Shown here in pieces: positions 40,108 to 48,235 of a DNA stretch of 52,296 nucleotides. The DNA comes from an uncultured Verrucomicrobiota bacterium (GTDB lineage Bacteria; Verrucomicrobiota; Verrucomicrobiia; Opitutales; Seribacteraceae). A program made the position numbers and the translations under genes. The notes below the pieces were generated by a model. The model worked only from the letters and a program-made list of their open reading frames with translations, had not been told where the DNA came from and did no database searches. Position 1 is the first letter of the stretch; each line of letters begins with the position of its first letter. The stretch covers positions 1-52,296 of the forward strand of contig CACMZN010000010.1 of NCBI GenBank assembly GCA_902618175.1, written 5' to 3'.

Positions 40108-40482
40108 TTGAACATTCTATTTAGAGCACTGGGAGACCGTAACCGATTTCGAATTGTGGCTTCTTTACTGAAAAGAAAAGAGTTATGTGCCTGTCAAATT
40201 TACGAATGGCTTGGCGTTAGTGGAGCCATGGCTTCGAATCACTTGAACTCCTTAGGCAAAGCCAAAATTGTCAAAAGTAGGAAAGATGGGAGATGGGTCC
40301 ACTACTCGCTCGATCAGAAAGATGAGGATCTCAACACTCTCATGAAATGGATAGAAAGAAAAATTTCAGATGATTTAGAACTACTGGAGGATCTCAAGAG
40401 ACTGGAAAAAGTAACTTCCTGTACCCCGATTGAACTGAGGAATCGTCAGAGACAAAAACAGGTAACCCTTTCGTGTTGCTAA
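40108..40482 (+). CDS. arsR: ArsR-family metalloregulatory repressor
   Basis: 124-aa winged-helix repressor. Start is TTG 40108: an in-frame stop lies four codons upstream, and AGGA stands at 40098-40101, six bases before the TTG. Arsenic-binding motif ELCACQI (Cys27, Cys29) at the DNA-binding helix, recognition helix region 'VSGAMASNHLNSLGKAKIVK', then 'RKDGRWVHYSL'. The C-terminus ends in Cys-Cys (123-124), with another Cys near 93, possibly extra As(III) ligands. The first gene of the ars set; it should repress itself and the genes downstream through the dyad at 40075-40094. The gap to arsC is 15 bp. Confidence 0.9.
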   Translation: MNILFRALGDRNRFRIVASLLKRKELCACQIYEWLGVSGAMASNHLNSLGKAKIVKSRKDGRWVHYSLDQKDEDLNTLMKWIERKISDDLELLEDLKRLEKVTSCTPIELRNRQRQKQVTLSCC

Positions 40483-40497
40483 GAATAAGTAAATAAA

Positions 40498-40947
40498 ATG
40501 ACTGAAAAACTAAAACTTCTTTATTTATGCACGGGCAATTCCTGCCGAAGTCAGATGGCGGAAGGTTGGACTCGACATCTAAAGGGTGATTCTATTGAAG
40601 CGTTCTCCGCAGGGATAGAAACGCATGGGCTTAACCCGCATATGGTCAAGGTGATGGCTGAGGAGGGAGTGGATGTAACTGACCAAAAATCGGAAAATAT
40701 TCGCGACTTTGCGGATTCACAGCTCGATGTGGTGGTTACCGTTTGTGGGCATGCTCACGAAACCTGTCCTGTCTTTCCCGCAAATTGTAAGGTGGTACAC
40801 AGTGGATTTCCGGATCCCCCGAAGATGGCAAAGGAATTGGCTGAACAAGGTGCATCCGAAGAGGCTCAATTGGATTGTTACCGAAAAGTGCGTGATGAAA
40901 TCAAAGAGTATATCCTTACGTTACCCGAATCTTTGGAGGAGAAATAA
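40498..40947 (+). CDS. arsC: Arsenate reductase ArsC, thioredoxin-coupled type
   Basis: 149-aa enzyme of the low-molecular-weight tyrosine phosphatase fold that reduces arsenate to arsenite. P-loop C11-T-G-N-S-C16-R-S, and the redox pair Cys83 and Cys90 in VCGHAHETCPVF, giving the three-cysteine relay (11, 83, 90) of the S. aureus pI258 type, which uses thioredoxin. 'HSGFPDPP' follows as in that family. Placed between arsR and the channel gene, 9 bp before the latter. All catalytic cysteines are present. Confidence 0.95.
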   Translation: MTEKLKLLYLCTGNSCRSQMAEGWTRHLKGDSIEAFSAGIETHGLNPHMVKVMAEEGVDVTDQKSENIRDFADSQLDVVVTVCGHAHETCPVFPANCKVVHSGFPDPPKMAKELAEQGASEEAQLDCYRKVRDEIKEYILTLPESLEEK

Positions 40948-40956
40948 TTTACTGAA

Positions 40957-41589
40957 ATGAAATCCAAGTATTTTTCTGAATTCTTAGGCACAGCCTTTCT
41001 GTTTTGTACGGTAGTTGGTTCGGGAATCATGGGACAAAATCTGAGTTCCAATGATTCCCTGACTCTCCTGGCTAATACACTGGCCACGGTGTTTGCCCTT
41101 TATTTTCTGATTACCGTCTTCGGAGATTACAGCTCACACTTCAATCCGGTGGTGTCCATGGTCATGCTGGTAAGGAAAGAAATATCAACACAGGTGTGCA
41201 CTGTTTTTATTATTCTCCAGATTTCCGGAGCTATCCTCGGAGTGATGCTTGCCAATTATATTTTTGAATTGGATCCCGTTTACTTTTCAGAAAAGCCAAG
41301 GAGTGGTACTCATTTGTTTGTCAGTGAAATACTTGCCACCTTTGGATTGCTGATGGTCATTCTTTTGTCATCCAAGGAAAAGGTGGCTGTAACGGTGGCA
41401 GCCTACATTGGGGCTGCTTATTGGTTTACTTCCTCGACTTCCTTTGCCAACCCTGCGGGAACGATCGGCAGATCCTTTTCCAATACCTTTGCCGGAATTT
41501 CCACCCATGACATTTTACACTTTTGTGTGGCCCAATTGATTGGAGCCCTATTTGCCTTGCTGGTTTACAACAAGTTCTTCAAAAAGTAG
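40957..41589 (+). CDS. MIP/aquaporin-family channel, probable arsenite exit channel (AqpS-like)
   Basis: 210-aa membrane protein with six helices and the two half-helix motifs of aquaporins: HFNPV in loop B (instead of NPA) and FANPAG in loop E, with Arg shortly after (GTIGRSF). It opens with 'FLGTAFLFCTVVGSGIMG'. In several bacteria an aquaglyceroporin in an ars operon (AqpS of Sinorhizobium) replaces the ArsB or Acr3 pump and lets arsenite made by ArsC flow out. No ArsB, Acr3 or ArsA is seen here, so the same role fits. It follows arsC by 9 bp and 107 bp separate it from the SMR gene. Confidence 0.85.
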   Translation: MKSKYFSEFLGTAFLFCTVVGSGIMGQNLSSNDSLTLLANTLATVFALYFLITVFGDYSSHFNPVVSMVMLVRKEISTQVCTVFIILQISGAILGVMLANYIFELDPVYFSEKPRSGTHLFVSEILATFGLLMVILLSSKEKVAVTVAAYIGAAYWFTSSTSFANPAGTIGRSFSNTFAGISTHDILHFCVAQLIGALFALLVYNKFFKK

Positions 41590-41696
41590 TTACAACGAAG
41601 GTTGATGGAGGGTGCTTTTTAAATTTTAAATATTAAAAACTCACTGGCTTGATTCACAGATTGGATGTCGTAAATTGATCAGTTTAATCTATAAAC

Positions 41697-42026
41697 ATGA
41701 AATACCTATACCTTGCACTAGCCATAATCGGAGAAGTTGCCGGCACAAGTGCCCTGAAAGCTTCCGATCAATTTACCAAAATTGTCCCCAGCATGGTCGT
41801 GATACTTGGTTATGGCATGGCTTTTTATTTTCTTAGCATTGTGGTAAAAAGTATTCCGCTTGGAATAAGCTATGCCATATGGTCGGGATTGGGAATCGTC
41901 TTGGTTTCAATTGTAGGAATTTTTTTTTACAAACAAATTCCTGATCTTCCAAGTGTTATTGGAATGCTTTTAATTATTTTGGGTGTGCTTGTGATTCATT
42001 TGTTTTCCGAAACCGCAAAAGGCTGA
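41697..42026 (+). CDS. Small multidrug resistance (SMR) exporter, EmrE/Qac type
   Basis: 109-aa protein with four membrane helices. Essential Glu13 lies in IIGEVAGTSAL. 'IPLGISYAIWSGLGIVLVS' is the SMR signature in helix 3, and 'SVIGMLLIILGVLVIHL' forms helix 4. SMR proteins work as antiparallel dimers that exchange protons for cationic drugs; the A-I-W-S-G pattern is closer to EmrE/QacE than to the guanidinium exporters (Gdx). A possible own promoter is TTGATT, 16 bases, TAAATT (41649-41676). The partner substrate is unknown, and there is no sign it belongs functionally to the ars genes. Confidence 0.9.
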   Translation: MKYLYLALAIIGEVAGTSALKASDQFTKIVPSMVVILGYGMAFYFLSIVVKSIPLGISYAIWSGLGIVLVSIVGIFFYKQIPDLPSVIGMLLIILGVLVIHLFSETAKG

Positions 42027-42065
42027 TTTAGGAAATTTTTCACTAGTTACTCTTATGCAAAGGAT

Positions 42066-43055
42066 TTAATTTCCGAGCGACATTCTGGCGGCCAATCGAA
42101 CTGCCGCCTTAAGACTTTCCGGGTTTGCTTTCCCTTGCCAGGCTATATCAAACGCGGTGCCATGATCCACGGAGGTGCGAACAATGGGCAAGCCCAGGGT
42201 GACGTTCACCGCCGACTCGAAGGCAATCGCCTTGACTGGGATCAGTCCCTGGTCGTGATACATGCAGACGTAAGCATCGGTTTGCCGTCTTTGGGTTTCA
42301 GTGAAGGCGGTGTCGGGTGGGAGAGGACCCACGATATCGCAACCCTCTGCCCGCATTGCGTCAATTGCGGGTTGGATGATGCGTTCCTCTTCCCGGTTTC
42401 CGAACATCCCGTTTTCCCCAGCATGGGGATTAAGCCCACACACCGCGATCCTCGGTTCATTCCCCAGCAATTTTTTATGGGTCTCACGAGTAAGTTCAAT
42501 GACCTCTGCAATTCTTCGTTCATTCAGTAAGCCCGGAACCTGTTCATATCCCGCATGCACCGTGACCAAACTGCAATTGATCTTGTCGGATAGAAAGGCC
42601 ATGCAGAATTTTTCAGTTTGGGTCCGCTCGGCAAAAATCTCGGTGTGACCGGGGTGAGGAACGCCTGCTGATTGCAAAGCCTCCTTGTTGGCCGGGCAGG
42701 TGGTCACGGCATCGATTTGGCCGGAAAGGCAGGCATCGATCGCCTCGGTCACGTATCCGAAGGTTGCCCGCCCACAGGCGGGACTGATTGCACCCGGTTT
42801 GAATTCATTCGTATCCATGAGTCCGAGATCAAGAACGCACGGGCCGGTCGCCGGTTCCAAGTTATCCCGACCAATCTCCGTAAAGTCCGACGGCTTTTTG
42901 GTTTGCTCAGCACAACGCCGAAGAACCTCCGCATCTCCGAAAACGATCGGCGTGCAAATTTCCGCAAGTGAAGAATCCGAGAGAAGATCAAGACAGATCT
43001 CGGGACCTATCCCCGCAGGGTCACCCATGGTTATGGCTATGCGCGGTTTGGTCAT
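42066..43055 (-). CDS. pdxA: 4-hydroxythreonine-4-phosphate dehydrogenase (PdxA family)
   Basis: 329-aa NAD-dependent, metal-using dehydrogenase of the PdxA fold. Motifs: ITMGDPAGIGPEI at the start, HPGHTEIFAERT (metal His), 'VTVHAGYEQVP', CGLNPHAGENG, and MYHDQGLIPVKAI. In pyridoxal 5'-phosphate synthesis it oxidises 4-phosphohydroxy-L-threonine. Paralogues (PdxA2/DenD-like) oxidise sugar-acid phosphates such as D-erythronate 4-phosphate. Because the gene follows a cupin, a GH10-like and a lyase-like gene in one direction (ATGA overlap with the cupin), a sugar-acid role is possible, but the usual partner kinase (DUF1537) is absent. The family assignment is sure; the reaction less so. Confidence 0.88.
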   Translation of the reverse strand: MTKPRIAITMGDPAGIGPEICLDLLSDSSLAEICTPIVFGDAEVLRRCAEQTKKPSDFTEIGRDNLEPATGPCVLDLGLMDTNEFKPGAISPACGRATFGYVTEAIDACLSGQIDAVTTCPANKEALQSAGVPHPGHTEIFAERTQTEKFCMAFLSDKINCSLVTVHAGYEQVPGLLNERRIAEVIELTRETHKKLLGNEPRIAVCGLNPHAGENGMFGNREEERIIQPAIDAMRAEGCDIVGPLPPDTAFTETQRRQTDAYVCMYHDQGLIPVKAIAFESAVNVTLGLPIVRTSVDHGTAFDIAWQGKANPESLKAAVRLAARMSLGN

Positions 43056-43444
43056 TTCAAATTCGAAAGATCGACAGGTTCTCCGGTTCTGCCGTAGTCA
43101 TCGTCATGCCGAATCTGATCTTCTGCTTTCCATTCGCCAAAACTCACCACGAGCATGCAGAAGACGGTTTTTTCCGCCCAGAACCGATGCTTCTGTCCAG
43201 GCTTGAGCAGGAATTCCTCATGGGCTTTGGGGTGAAAGAGTTGACCATCGATTTCCAGAACCGCGCCATCATCCAGAAAATAAAAGAGCTCATGCCGGAT
43301 GGCATGGGAATGAAGGCTTGCCCGTTCACCGGGTTTCACCTCGGTGAGATCGACACTGCAAGGTTGGTTGCGCACCACCATACGGATGTCCCCCCAGGGT
43401 CTTTCGGAATGAATGGTTTGCTGGCCTTCGCGCGGGTGGGTCAT
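43052..43444 (-). CDS. Cupin-domain protein, mannose-6-phosphate isomerase type II-like
   Basis: 130-aa single-domain cupin from ATG 43444; the frame is open to 43480 but MTHPREGQQTIHSERPWG fits the usual start of this family. The first cupin motif is GERASLHSHAIRHELFYFL (metal-binding His-x-His and Glu), the second is LKPGQKHRFWA. The 'ERPWG' opening and the metal motif resemble the C-terminal isomerase domain of ManC or type II phosphomannose isomerases, so a sugar-phosphate isomerase or sugar-binding role is likely. It overlaps pdxA by ATGA and follows the GH10-like gene after 47 bp. Confidence 0.75.
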   Translation of the reverse strand: MTHPREGQQTIHSERPWGDIRMVVRNQPCSVDLTEVKPGERASLHSHAIRHELFYFLDDGAVLEIDGQLFHPKAHEEFLLKPGQKHRFWAEKTVFCMLVVSFGEWKAEDQIRHDDDYGRTGEPVDLSNLK

Positions 43445-43491
43445 GGAACTGTATTGTAAGACGCAAAAAATGGGGGGCAAGCCATTCTCAC

Positions 43492-45306
43492 TTAGGGCAA
43501 GGTCAGAGAAACGCTTTGTCGGTCTGGGAGATGCTTGACCAGATGCGGGGTTTTACTCGCTCCGAAGGTAATCTCGTAAACTCCGAAAAAGGCCCTATCG
43601 ATCACTGCCATTCCCTGTTTGTTGGTCACGGTGGATTCCTCGGTCCACCACTTGCCCTTGACCAAGTCTCTCCAAACACCCACTGCGGGTCTTTCCTTCC
43701 AATCCTTGCGAATCAGAGTGCCTTCCGGTTTCCAATGATCACCTGCCCAAAAACCCCAGTTTATGAAACTGGTCATTTTGGGATGACTAAAGGTCAGGGT
43801 AAGAATGTCCCGCAAGTAATCCGCATGCAGTTGGTTGTCATTGCATACAAAATCATATTCCGTCACCGCCATTTGTCCGACTAACGGAGCGAATCGCTGA
43901 TAGCGACGCCAGAGGTCCTCCATTCCTCTCAAGTTGTGTACCGTGAAGTGACTTTGAAAACCAATGCCATCCGCTTGGGTCCGGTTGCTTTTCTGCAGGT
44001 GGACCATCAATTGATGGAACGCATCTTCCCGGGCATTGTCAAAGAGGGCTTCGTTGATGATGAGCTTGGCATCGGTTGACTTACGCTGTTCGGCCAGTAG
44101 ATCCCGGTAAATGTTTTCGCCGAAAACATCGCGCAAATCCTTTTGAAAGCGGATAGGATGATTGATTGCATCCCATTCGCGAATCACCTCTTTGGTTAGC
44201 GAAAACAGGTAGTTTCGGTGTTCGCGCAAGTACTTCAGGATTTCTTCCGGTTTGTTTTGCTTAATCCATTCATTGCTCCAATGTTGAAGGTTTCCCCAAA
44301 CCAAGGTGTGCCCCCGAAAGCTCATGTGACGGTCGGTTCCCCATTGCAGGACTTTGCCCAATCCCAGAAGTTGCTGGTTGGCGTAAGTGCCGATGCGCAT
44401 CATGGGGGTGTGCCTGGGAATAAGCATGGGTACGGGAACCATGCAGCTGAAGAGTTCGTCAAAGGTGTTCCGGTAGCGGTGGGCATCCTGCGTGTTTTCA
44501 AGAAGGTATTTCGATTTGAAAGTACTGCCAAAACCAAAAGCATGTCTGATCATTCGTGCATGTACCGTCGTTTCCCCAAGAGGAGAGCCTGCGGGTCCGA
44601 AGGCTTCGATTCGAAGGGGTGCGGTCCGGTGTTTGCGTATCCGGGTTTCCGCTTCCTTTCGCCAAGGAGCATTCGCTTCCCGACCCTGGTAACCCGCTGA
44701 CATCATGGGTAAGCGGGCCATATCAAATCCATTGGGGGTCAGATAGAGCCTGACTTCCTCAATTTCAATTGCTTGGTTGTGTAAATCAAAGCTGAGGCGA
44801 ACCACGCCGGCATCCGGAGCAATCGATTTGGCGGCTCGAAAGGGATGATAATACCAACCCCAATTTCTCCCAACCTTTGCAAGGTGATACAGGGCGGTTT
44901 GCCAAAGGTTTTCCCGTTCCGCGACATGAATGCGTATACGACCTGGGCGCGGATCCGGATTCTGGTCAACCGAAGGGCGGACGCTCCTTGCCCGAATGGC
45001 AACGAAGGCAACTTCGTTTTCCGCAAGGCTTCCGTCAAAATTCATTCTGAAGGCCAGCAGGTTTCCTTTTTCAGGAGCCTTCTTGGCTTCTGCGATCCAG
45101 ACGAAACCATCCCCGGCAGGTAGTTTTCGGAATTGCCCGGTCTTGGTGGGTCCGGGTAATTGGTCGGGTAATTTACTCTGGCAGGCAGAGATTAATTCGG
45201 GCGGCAGATAAGGAAGATTTTGAGCGAATCCGGGCTCAACTCCGGCCAGCAGGTAAAGACAAAACACCTGCTTGAGAAAGCTCGGGTAATTTTTAGTTGT
45301 GGTCAC
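43492..45306 (-). CDS. GH10-like secreted protein lacking the catalytic acid/base Glu
   Basis: 604-aa secreted protein: signal peptide 1-28 (FAQ), a beta-rich N-terminal carbohydrate-binding-like region (about 30-200), a short Ig-like link, and a GH10 barrel (about 250-560). Recognisable GH10 parts are RGHTLVW (331-337), GFQSHF (449-454) and the nucleophile region VTEYDF (Glu483). Two conserved active-site positions differ: the acid/base motif W-D-x-x-N-E reads WDAINH, with His383 in place of Glu, and VWH reads VWG at 338. Both codons are clear at 44158-44160 and around 44293. The protein may be a binding protein, use another proton donor, or belong to a divergent GH10 branch. It overlaps the upstream lyase-like gene by 14 bp. 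Confidence 0.85.
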   Translation of the reverse strand: MTTTKNYPSFLKQVFCLYLLAGVEPGFAQNLPYLPPELISACQSKLPDQLPGPTKTGQFRKLPAGDGFVWIAEAKKAPEKGNLLAFRMNFDGSLAENEVAFVAIRARSVRPSVDQNPDPRPGRIRIHVAERENLWQTALYHLAKVGRNWGWYYHPFRAAKSIAPDAGVVRLSFDLHNQAIEIEEVRLYLTPNGFDMARLPMMSAGYQGREANAPWRKEAETRIRKHRTAPLRIEAFGPAGSPLGETTVHARMIRHAFGFGSTFKSKYLLENTQDAHRYRNTFDELFSCMVPVPMLIPRHTPMMRIGTYANQQLLGLGKVLQWGTDRHMSFRGHTLVWGNLQHWSNEWIKQNKPEEILKYLREHRNYLFSLTKEVIREWDAINHPIRFQKDLRDVFGENIYRDLLAEQRKSTDAKLIINEALFDNAREDAFHQLMVHLQKSNRTQADGIGFQSHFTVHNLRGMEDLWRRYQRFAPLVGQMAVTEYDFVCNDNQLHADYLRDILTLTFSHPKMTSFINWGFWAGDHWKPEGTLIRKDWKERPAVGVWRDLVKGKWWTEESTVTNKQGMAVIDRAFFGVYEITFGASKTPHLVKHLPDRQSVSLTLP

Positions 45307-46174
45307 CCTTCGTTTTCCATTTGCGAATGGTGAAGTTGTTCAAGTACACGCGATCTTCTTCGTTCTTGATTTTCTCTTTCTCTCTCAGGCTCCGATAAAT
45401 GCCCCATTTTGGGCGCACGAAGGAAAAGTCTGGATGCCAAGTCCTCAGGTTGGTCATGCGGTGCTCCGCGGAAAAGGTTCCATCCATGGATTGGATCGAA
45501 AAAAGAATTTCTCCCTTCTCCGAATAACTGGCTTCGCACTCGACGCGGAGCCATTTCCCCTTACATTCCTCCCAATTGGCCAGCTTGATGCGTTTTGAGT
45601 TTTTGTCGAAGAAACGAAGTTCAAGCTCCTCCTTTCCCGAATGAACCACCCCGGAGAGGGTCAGGAGGGGGAGAGGAGAATTTTTTTCGCTTACCGGTTT
45701 CAACTGGTAGAAGTGACAAAACTGATGAGTCAGTGAGAAAGCCGGATCAATCTTAAAGTACCAAACATGAGAACTGGTCTCATTGCTCGAAGCTTTCATG
45801 ACTTGGGGAGATCCTTCGTATCCCTTGATTTCATTTCGTTGTCTTTCCTTTCCCGGGGGCCAGTGCTTGTCCATATCTCCATCCAGGTCGCGATGGATGA
45901 AAAAGACGAAGCAGGATCCCAATTTCGCATCGGTTTGCATCTGAATATGTTCAAAGTCCTGATGATTGCCTTCAAAGAGATCCGGAGATTCGATTGAATA
46001 TTTGCCGAACACTTTCCTGATTTGATCAGTTGCGTTTAGACTGGAGTTTTTGTCGGCAACGAGTTCCAGTTGAGAAAATGCCGGATTCCTATCCCGCTTC
46101 TCTTTTTCAAAAAGAGTTTCGCAATGCAATCCAAGCACAAGGGAAGAAAAGAAATGAAGAAGGTGGGCAACCAT
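45293..46174 (-). CDS. Secreted polysaccharide lyase-like (ConA-fold) protein
   Basis: 293-aa protein with an N-terminal signal-like helix (MVAHLLHFFSSLVLGL). The rest is beta-rich. 'RQRNEIKGYEG' (111-121), 'SSHVWYFKIDP' and 'GKWLRVECEASYSEKGEI' match in style the jelly-roll polysaccharide lyases, in which an R-x-E-x-K/R strand lines the active groove and a long sheet carries 'W...'. I cannot place it in a numbered PL family. Transcribed ahead of the GH10-like gene with a 14-bp overlap, which supports a role in glycan breakdown. It could instead be only a ConA-type binding module. Confidence 0.5.
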   Translation of the reverse strand: MVAHLLHFFSSLVLGLHCETLFEKEKRDRNPAFSQLELVADKNSSLNATDQIRKVFGKYSIESPDLFEGNHQDFEHIQMQTDAKLGSCFVFFIHRDLDGDMDKHWPPGKERQRNEIKGYEGSPQVMKASSNETSSHVWYFKIDPAFSLTHQFCHFYQLKPVSEKNSPLPLLTLSGVVHSGKEELELRFFDKNSKRIKLANWEECKGKWLRVECEASYSEKGEILFSIQSMDGTFSAEHRMTNLRTWHPDFSFVRPKWGIYRSLREKEKIKNEEDRVYLNNFTIRKWKTKGDHN

Positions 46175-46477
46175 GAAGAAAGCAAGTTAGGAAAACTTTC
46201 CTTTCCAAAAAAGCCAGTTATTATTGTAAATTCTTATGACATGAAAAGGTTGAGAATTCAGAACAAACAAAAACACCGCATGTCTGCGGTGTTTTAGGCT
46301 TTTGAAACGTAAACTAAACTGAAACAAAATGACTACTGTCAACTGGATAGACTTGTATGAAGCAAAGAACGTTCAAAAGAAAATAAATTCGTGAAAAATT
46401 CGTTTTACACTGGAACGACTGCTCGTGGAGACTCAATTCGATGAGAAGCATCTTATCTTCTATGTTTTTGAAAAATT
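46175..46477. other. Intergenic region with terminator, 303 bp
   Basis: AT-rich spacer between the end of the cytochrome b/c gene and the start of the lyase-like gene, both on the minus strand. It holds the strong hairpin at 46270-46295 (listed separately). The 95 bp between that hairpin and the lyase-like start should contain the promoter of the following four-gene set, but I see no clear -35/-10 pair. No coding sequence is credible here. Confidence 0.5.
46270..46295 (-). terminator. Rho-independent terminator of the bc-complex genes
   Basis: Perfect 11-bp stem (AAAACACCGCA / TGCGGTGTTTT) with a four-base loop TGTC. On the minus strand the stem runs into a T-rich tail (TTTTTGTTTGTT), so it best serves the leftward Rieske-cytochrome b/c transcript, ending about 180 bp after its stop. 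It may also work weakly in the other direction. Confidence 0.85.
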
Positions 46478-48235
46478 CTAGAATTCAGTTGGCTTGGAGC
46501 GAATCCAATCAGCCAGTATCGCAATTTCTTCCGATTTCAATTTGTTGTCTCTTCCATAACAAGGCATTCGGTCATTCTTTTTTCCGTAAAATCGACTACC
46601 CTCCGGGTTTTCAATAAAAGCAATGAGCCATTCTCTGGATCCATAACCAGTCAAGTCTGGGGCATAACCTTCCTCTTCAGAATCGATGTCGTGGCATTCG
46701 ATGCAAGCTCGGCCTTCTTCGAATACAAAATCATCATTGTAGAAAAGAGAAAGAAATTCTTCTCTTTTCTGGTTGTCCAAGGGCTCTTCATAGGGAAGTT
46801 CGGCTCCGTCGGCCAGTAACTTGGCAATTTGTGGAAGCGCAGCTTTTTCCGTATCGGTGTACTTGGCTAGGACTTTACGGGCCATGGTTCCATCCTTGAA
46901 CTTCGTTCCGCCGAAATACTTTTGCGAAACGTATTGATCGTGATCCAGCAATTCAGTTATCCATTTCTCGCTTGCAAAGCCAGCTAGGTCAGCGGCAGAT
47001 TGAGATTCGTCGACCGGATATCCACGACCATCATGACCATTATACAAATGACAACTTGAGCAATGGGCTGCGAATAGTCGACGACCGAGATTTTCAGGAT
47101 CCTCCCTAAGCAAACTTACGGCGCCTGCCAGAGGAATTCCTTCGCTGGAAGCGATTTCCACCACCCGATCCGCCTGCCATTGCGCTTCATTCAGCGCAGC
47201 TCCATGTTTAAGGTTTGCCTGATCCTCAGACATTGCCAAAAAAGTCAAAAAGACGGATCCGGCCAAGAGAGTCCACCAGAATCCAACGTTAAATTGGTGA
47301 CCTGCTTTGCTCTTTCCTATGAAGGGTTGTAAAAACATCCATAAAACCAGAAAGGCTGGAATGATCACTGCCCCCCAAAAGGCAGGTACGTACTTGAGTA
47401 GTTGAAAGAGAAAGAGAAAATACCATTCGGGTCTTGCCGGAAATTCATTGGATGCATCTGCCGGTGGTCCGAGGGGAGCGCCATGAAAGTAGATTGTCAG
47501 AGTGACGACTGCAAGGAGCACTGCGAGGCAAGCCACTGCATCCTTTAATACCTGATCAGGCCAGAAATAAGAATCTCGATTGGGTCGGGGCTCCTTGGCA
47601 TGAATTCCATGCTTGCGGAAAAGATAAATGTGAACGACCACCAATCCGATCAGTGAAGCGGGCAGGACACCAGCGTGTAAGGCAAAGAATCGAGTCAGTG
47701 TATGGTGCCCGTATTCAACTCCACCTACTACGATTTTCTGGATGGCCGGTCCGATTACGGGTACTTCGGCCATTAAATTCGTTGCCACTGCGGTTGCCCA
47801 ATAGCCCTTTTGGTCCCAAGGCAGAAGATAACCGGTGAGAGAAAGGGCTAAAGTGACCCCAAGCATCATGATCCCGAACCAAAAATTAAGTTCCCTCGGA
47901 GCTTTGTATGCTCCATCGATGACTACTTGCATAAGGTGCAAAACCAGCAGGACGATCATAGCTTGTGCCATGTAATGATGAACCCCTCGTAAAAACCATC
48001 CTCCAGCGACGTGATATTCAAGATAGTATACGCTTTCCCACGCAGTTTGAGTGCTGGGACTGTAGAACATCCACAGAAGGGTACCGGTTACAACCTGAGT
48101 GAAAAACACGAAAGTGAGGCAACTTCCCCAAACGTAACGCCACCTGGCTCCACCGGGAACTTTTTCATAGAGAGCTTCTCTTATCAAACTTCGTATTCCG
48201 GATCGATCATCGACCCAATCCAGTAGAGCTTTCAT
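46478..48235 (-). CDS. Cytochrome b fused to a di-haem cytochrome c domain (bc complex)
   Basis: 585 aa from ATG 48235, chosen because it overlaps the Rieske stop as ATGA; the frame is open to 48289. The N-terminal part is a full cytochrome b with eight expected helices: haem b ligand pairs His86/His100 (HHYMAQ ... LHLM) and His187/His202, and quinol-site motif PEWY (about 269-272). After a last helix near 335-355 a periplasmic extension carries two haem c sites, CSSCH (392-396) and CIECH (511-515). It thus combines cytochrome b6/subunit IV functions with a di-haem electron acceptor and replaces cytochrome c1. Fusions of this kind are known in Planctomycetota and Verrucomicrobiota. Indicates quinol oxidation in a respiratory chain. 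Confidence 0.92.
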   Translation of the reverse strand: MKALLDWVDDRSGIRSLIREALYEKVPGGARWRYVWGSCLTFVFFTQVVTGTLLWMFYSPSTQTAWESVYYLEYHVAGGWFLRGVHHYMAQAMIVLLVLHLMQVVIDGAYKAPRELNFWFGIMMLGVTLALSLTGYLLPWDQKGYWATAVATNLMAEVPVIGPAIQKIVVGGVEYGHHTLTRFFALHAGVLPASLIGLVVVHIYLFRKHGIHAKEPRPNRDSYFWPDQVLKDAVACLAVLLAVVTLTIYFHGAPLGPPADASNEFPARPEWYFLFLFQLLKYVPAFWGAVIIPAFLVLWMFLQPFIGKSKAGHQFNVGFWWTLLAGSVFLTFLAMSEDQANLKHGAALNEAQWQADRVVEIASSEGIPLAGAVSLLREDPENLGRRLFAAHCSSCHLYNGHDGRGYPVDESQSAADLAGFASEKWITELLDHDQYVSQKYFGGTKFKDGTMARKVLAKYTDTEKAALPQIAKLLADGAELPYEEPLDNQKREEFLSLFYNDDFVFEEGRACIECHDIDSEEEGYAPDLTGYGSREWLIAFIENPEGSRFYGKKNDRMPCYGRDNKLKSEEIAILADWIRSKPTEF

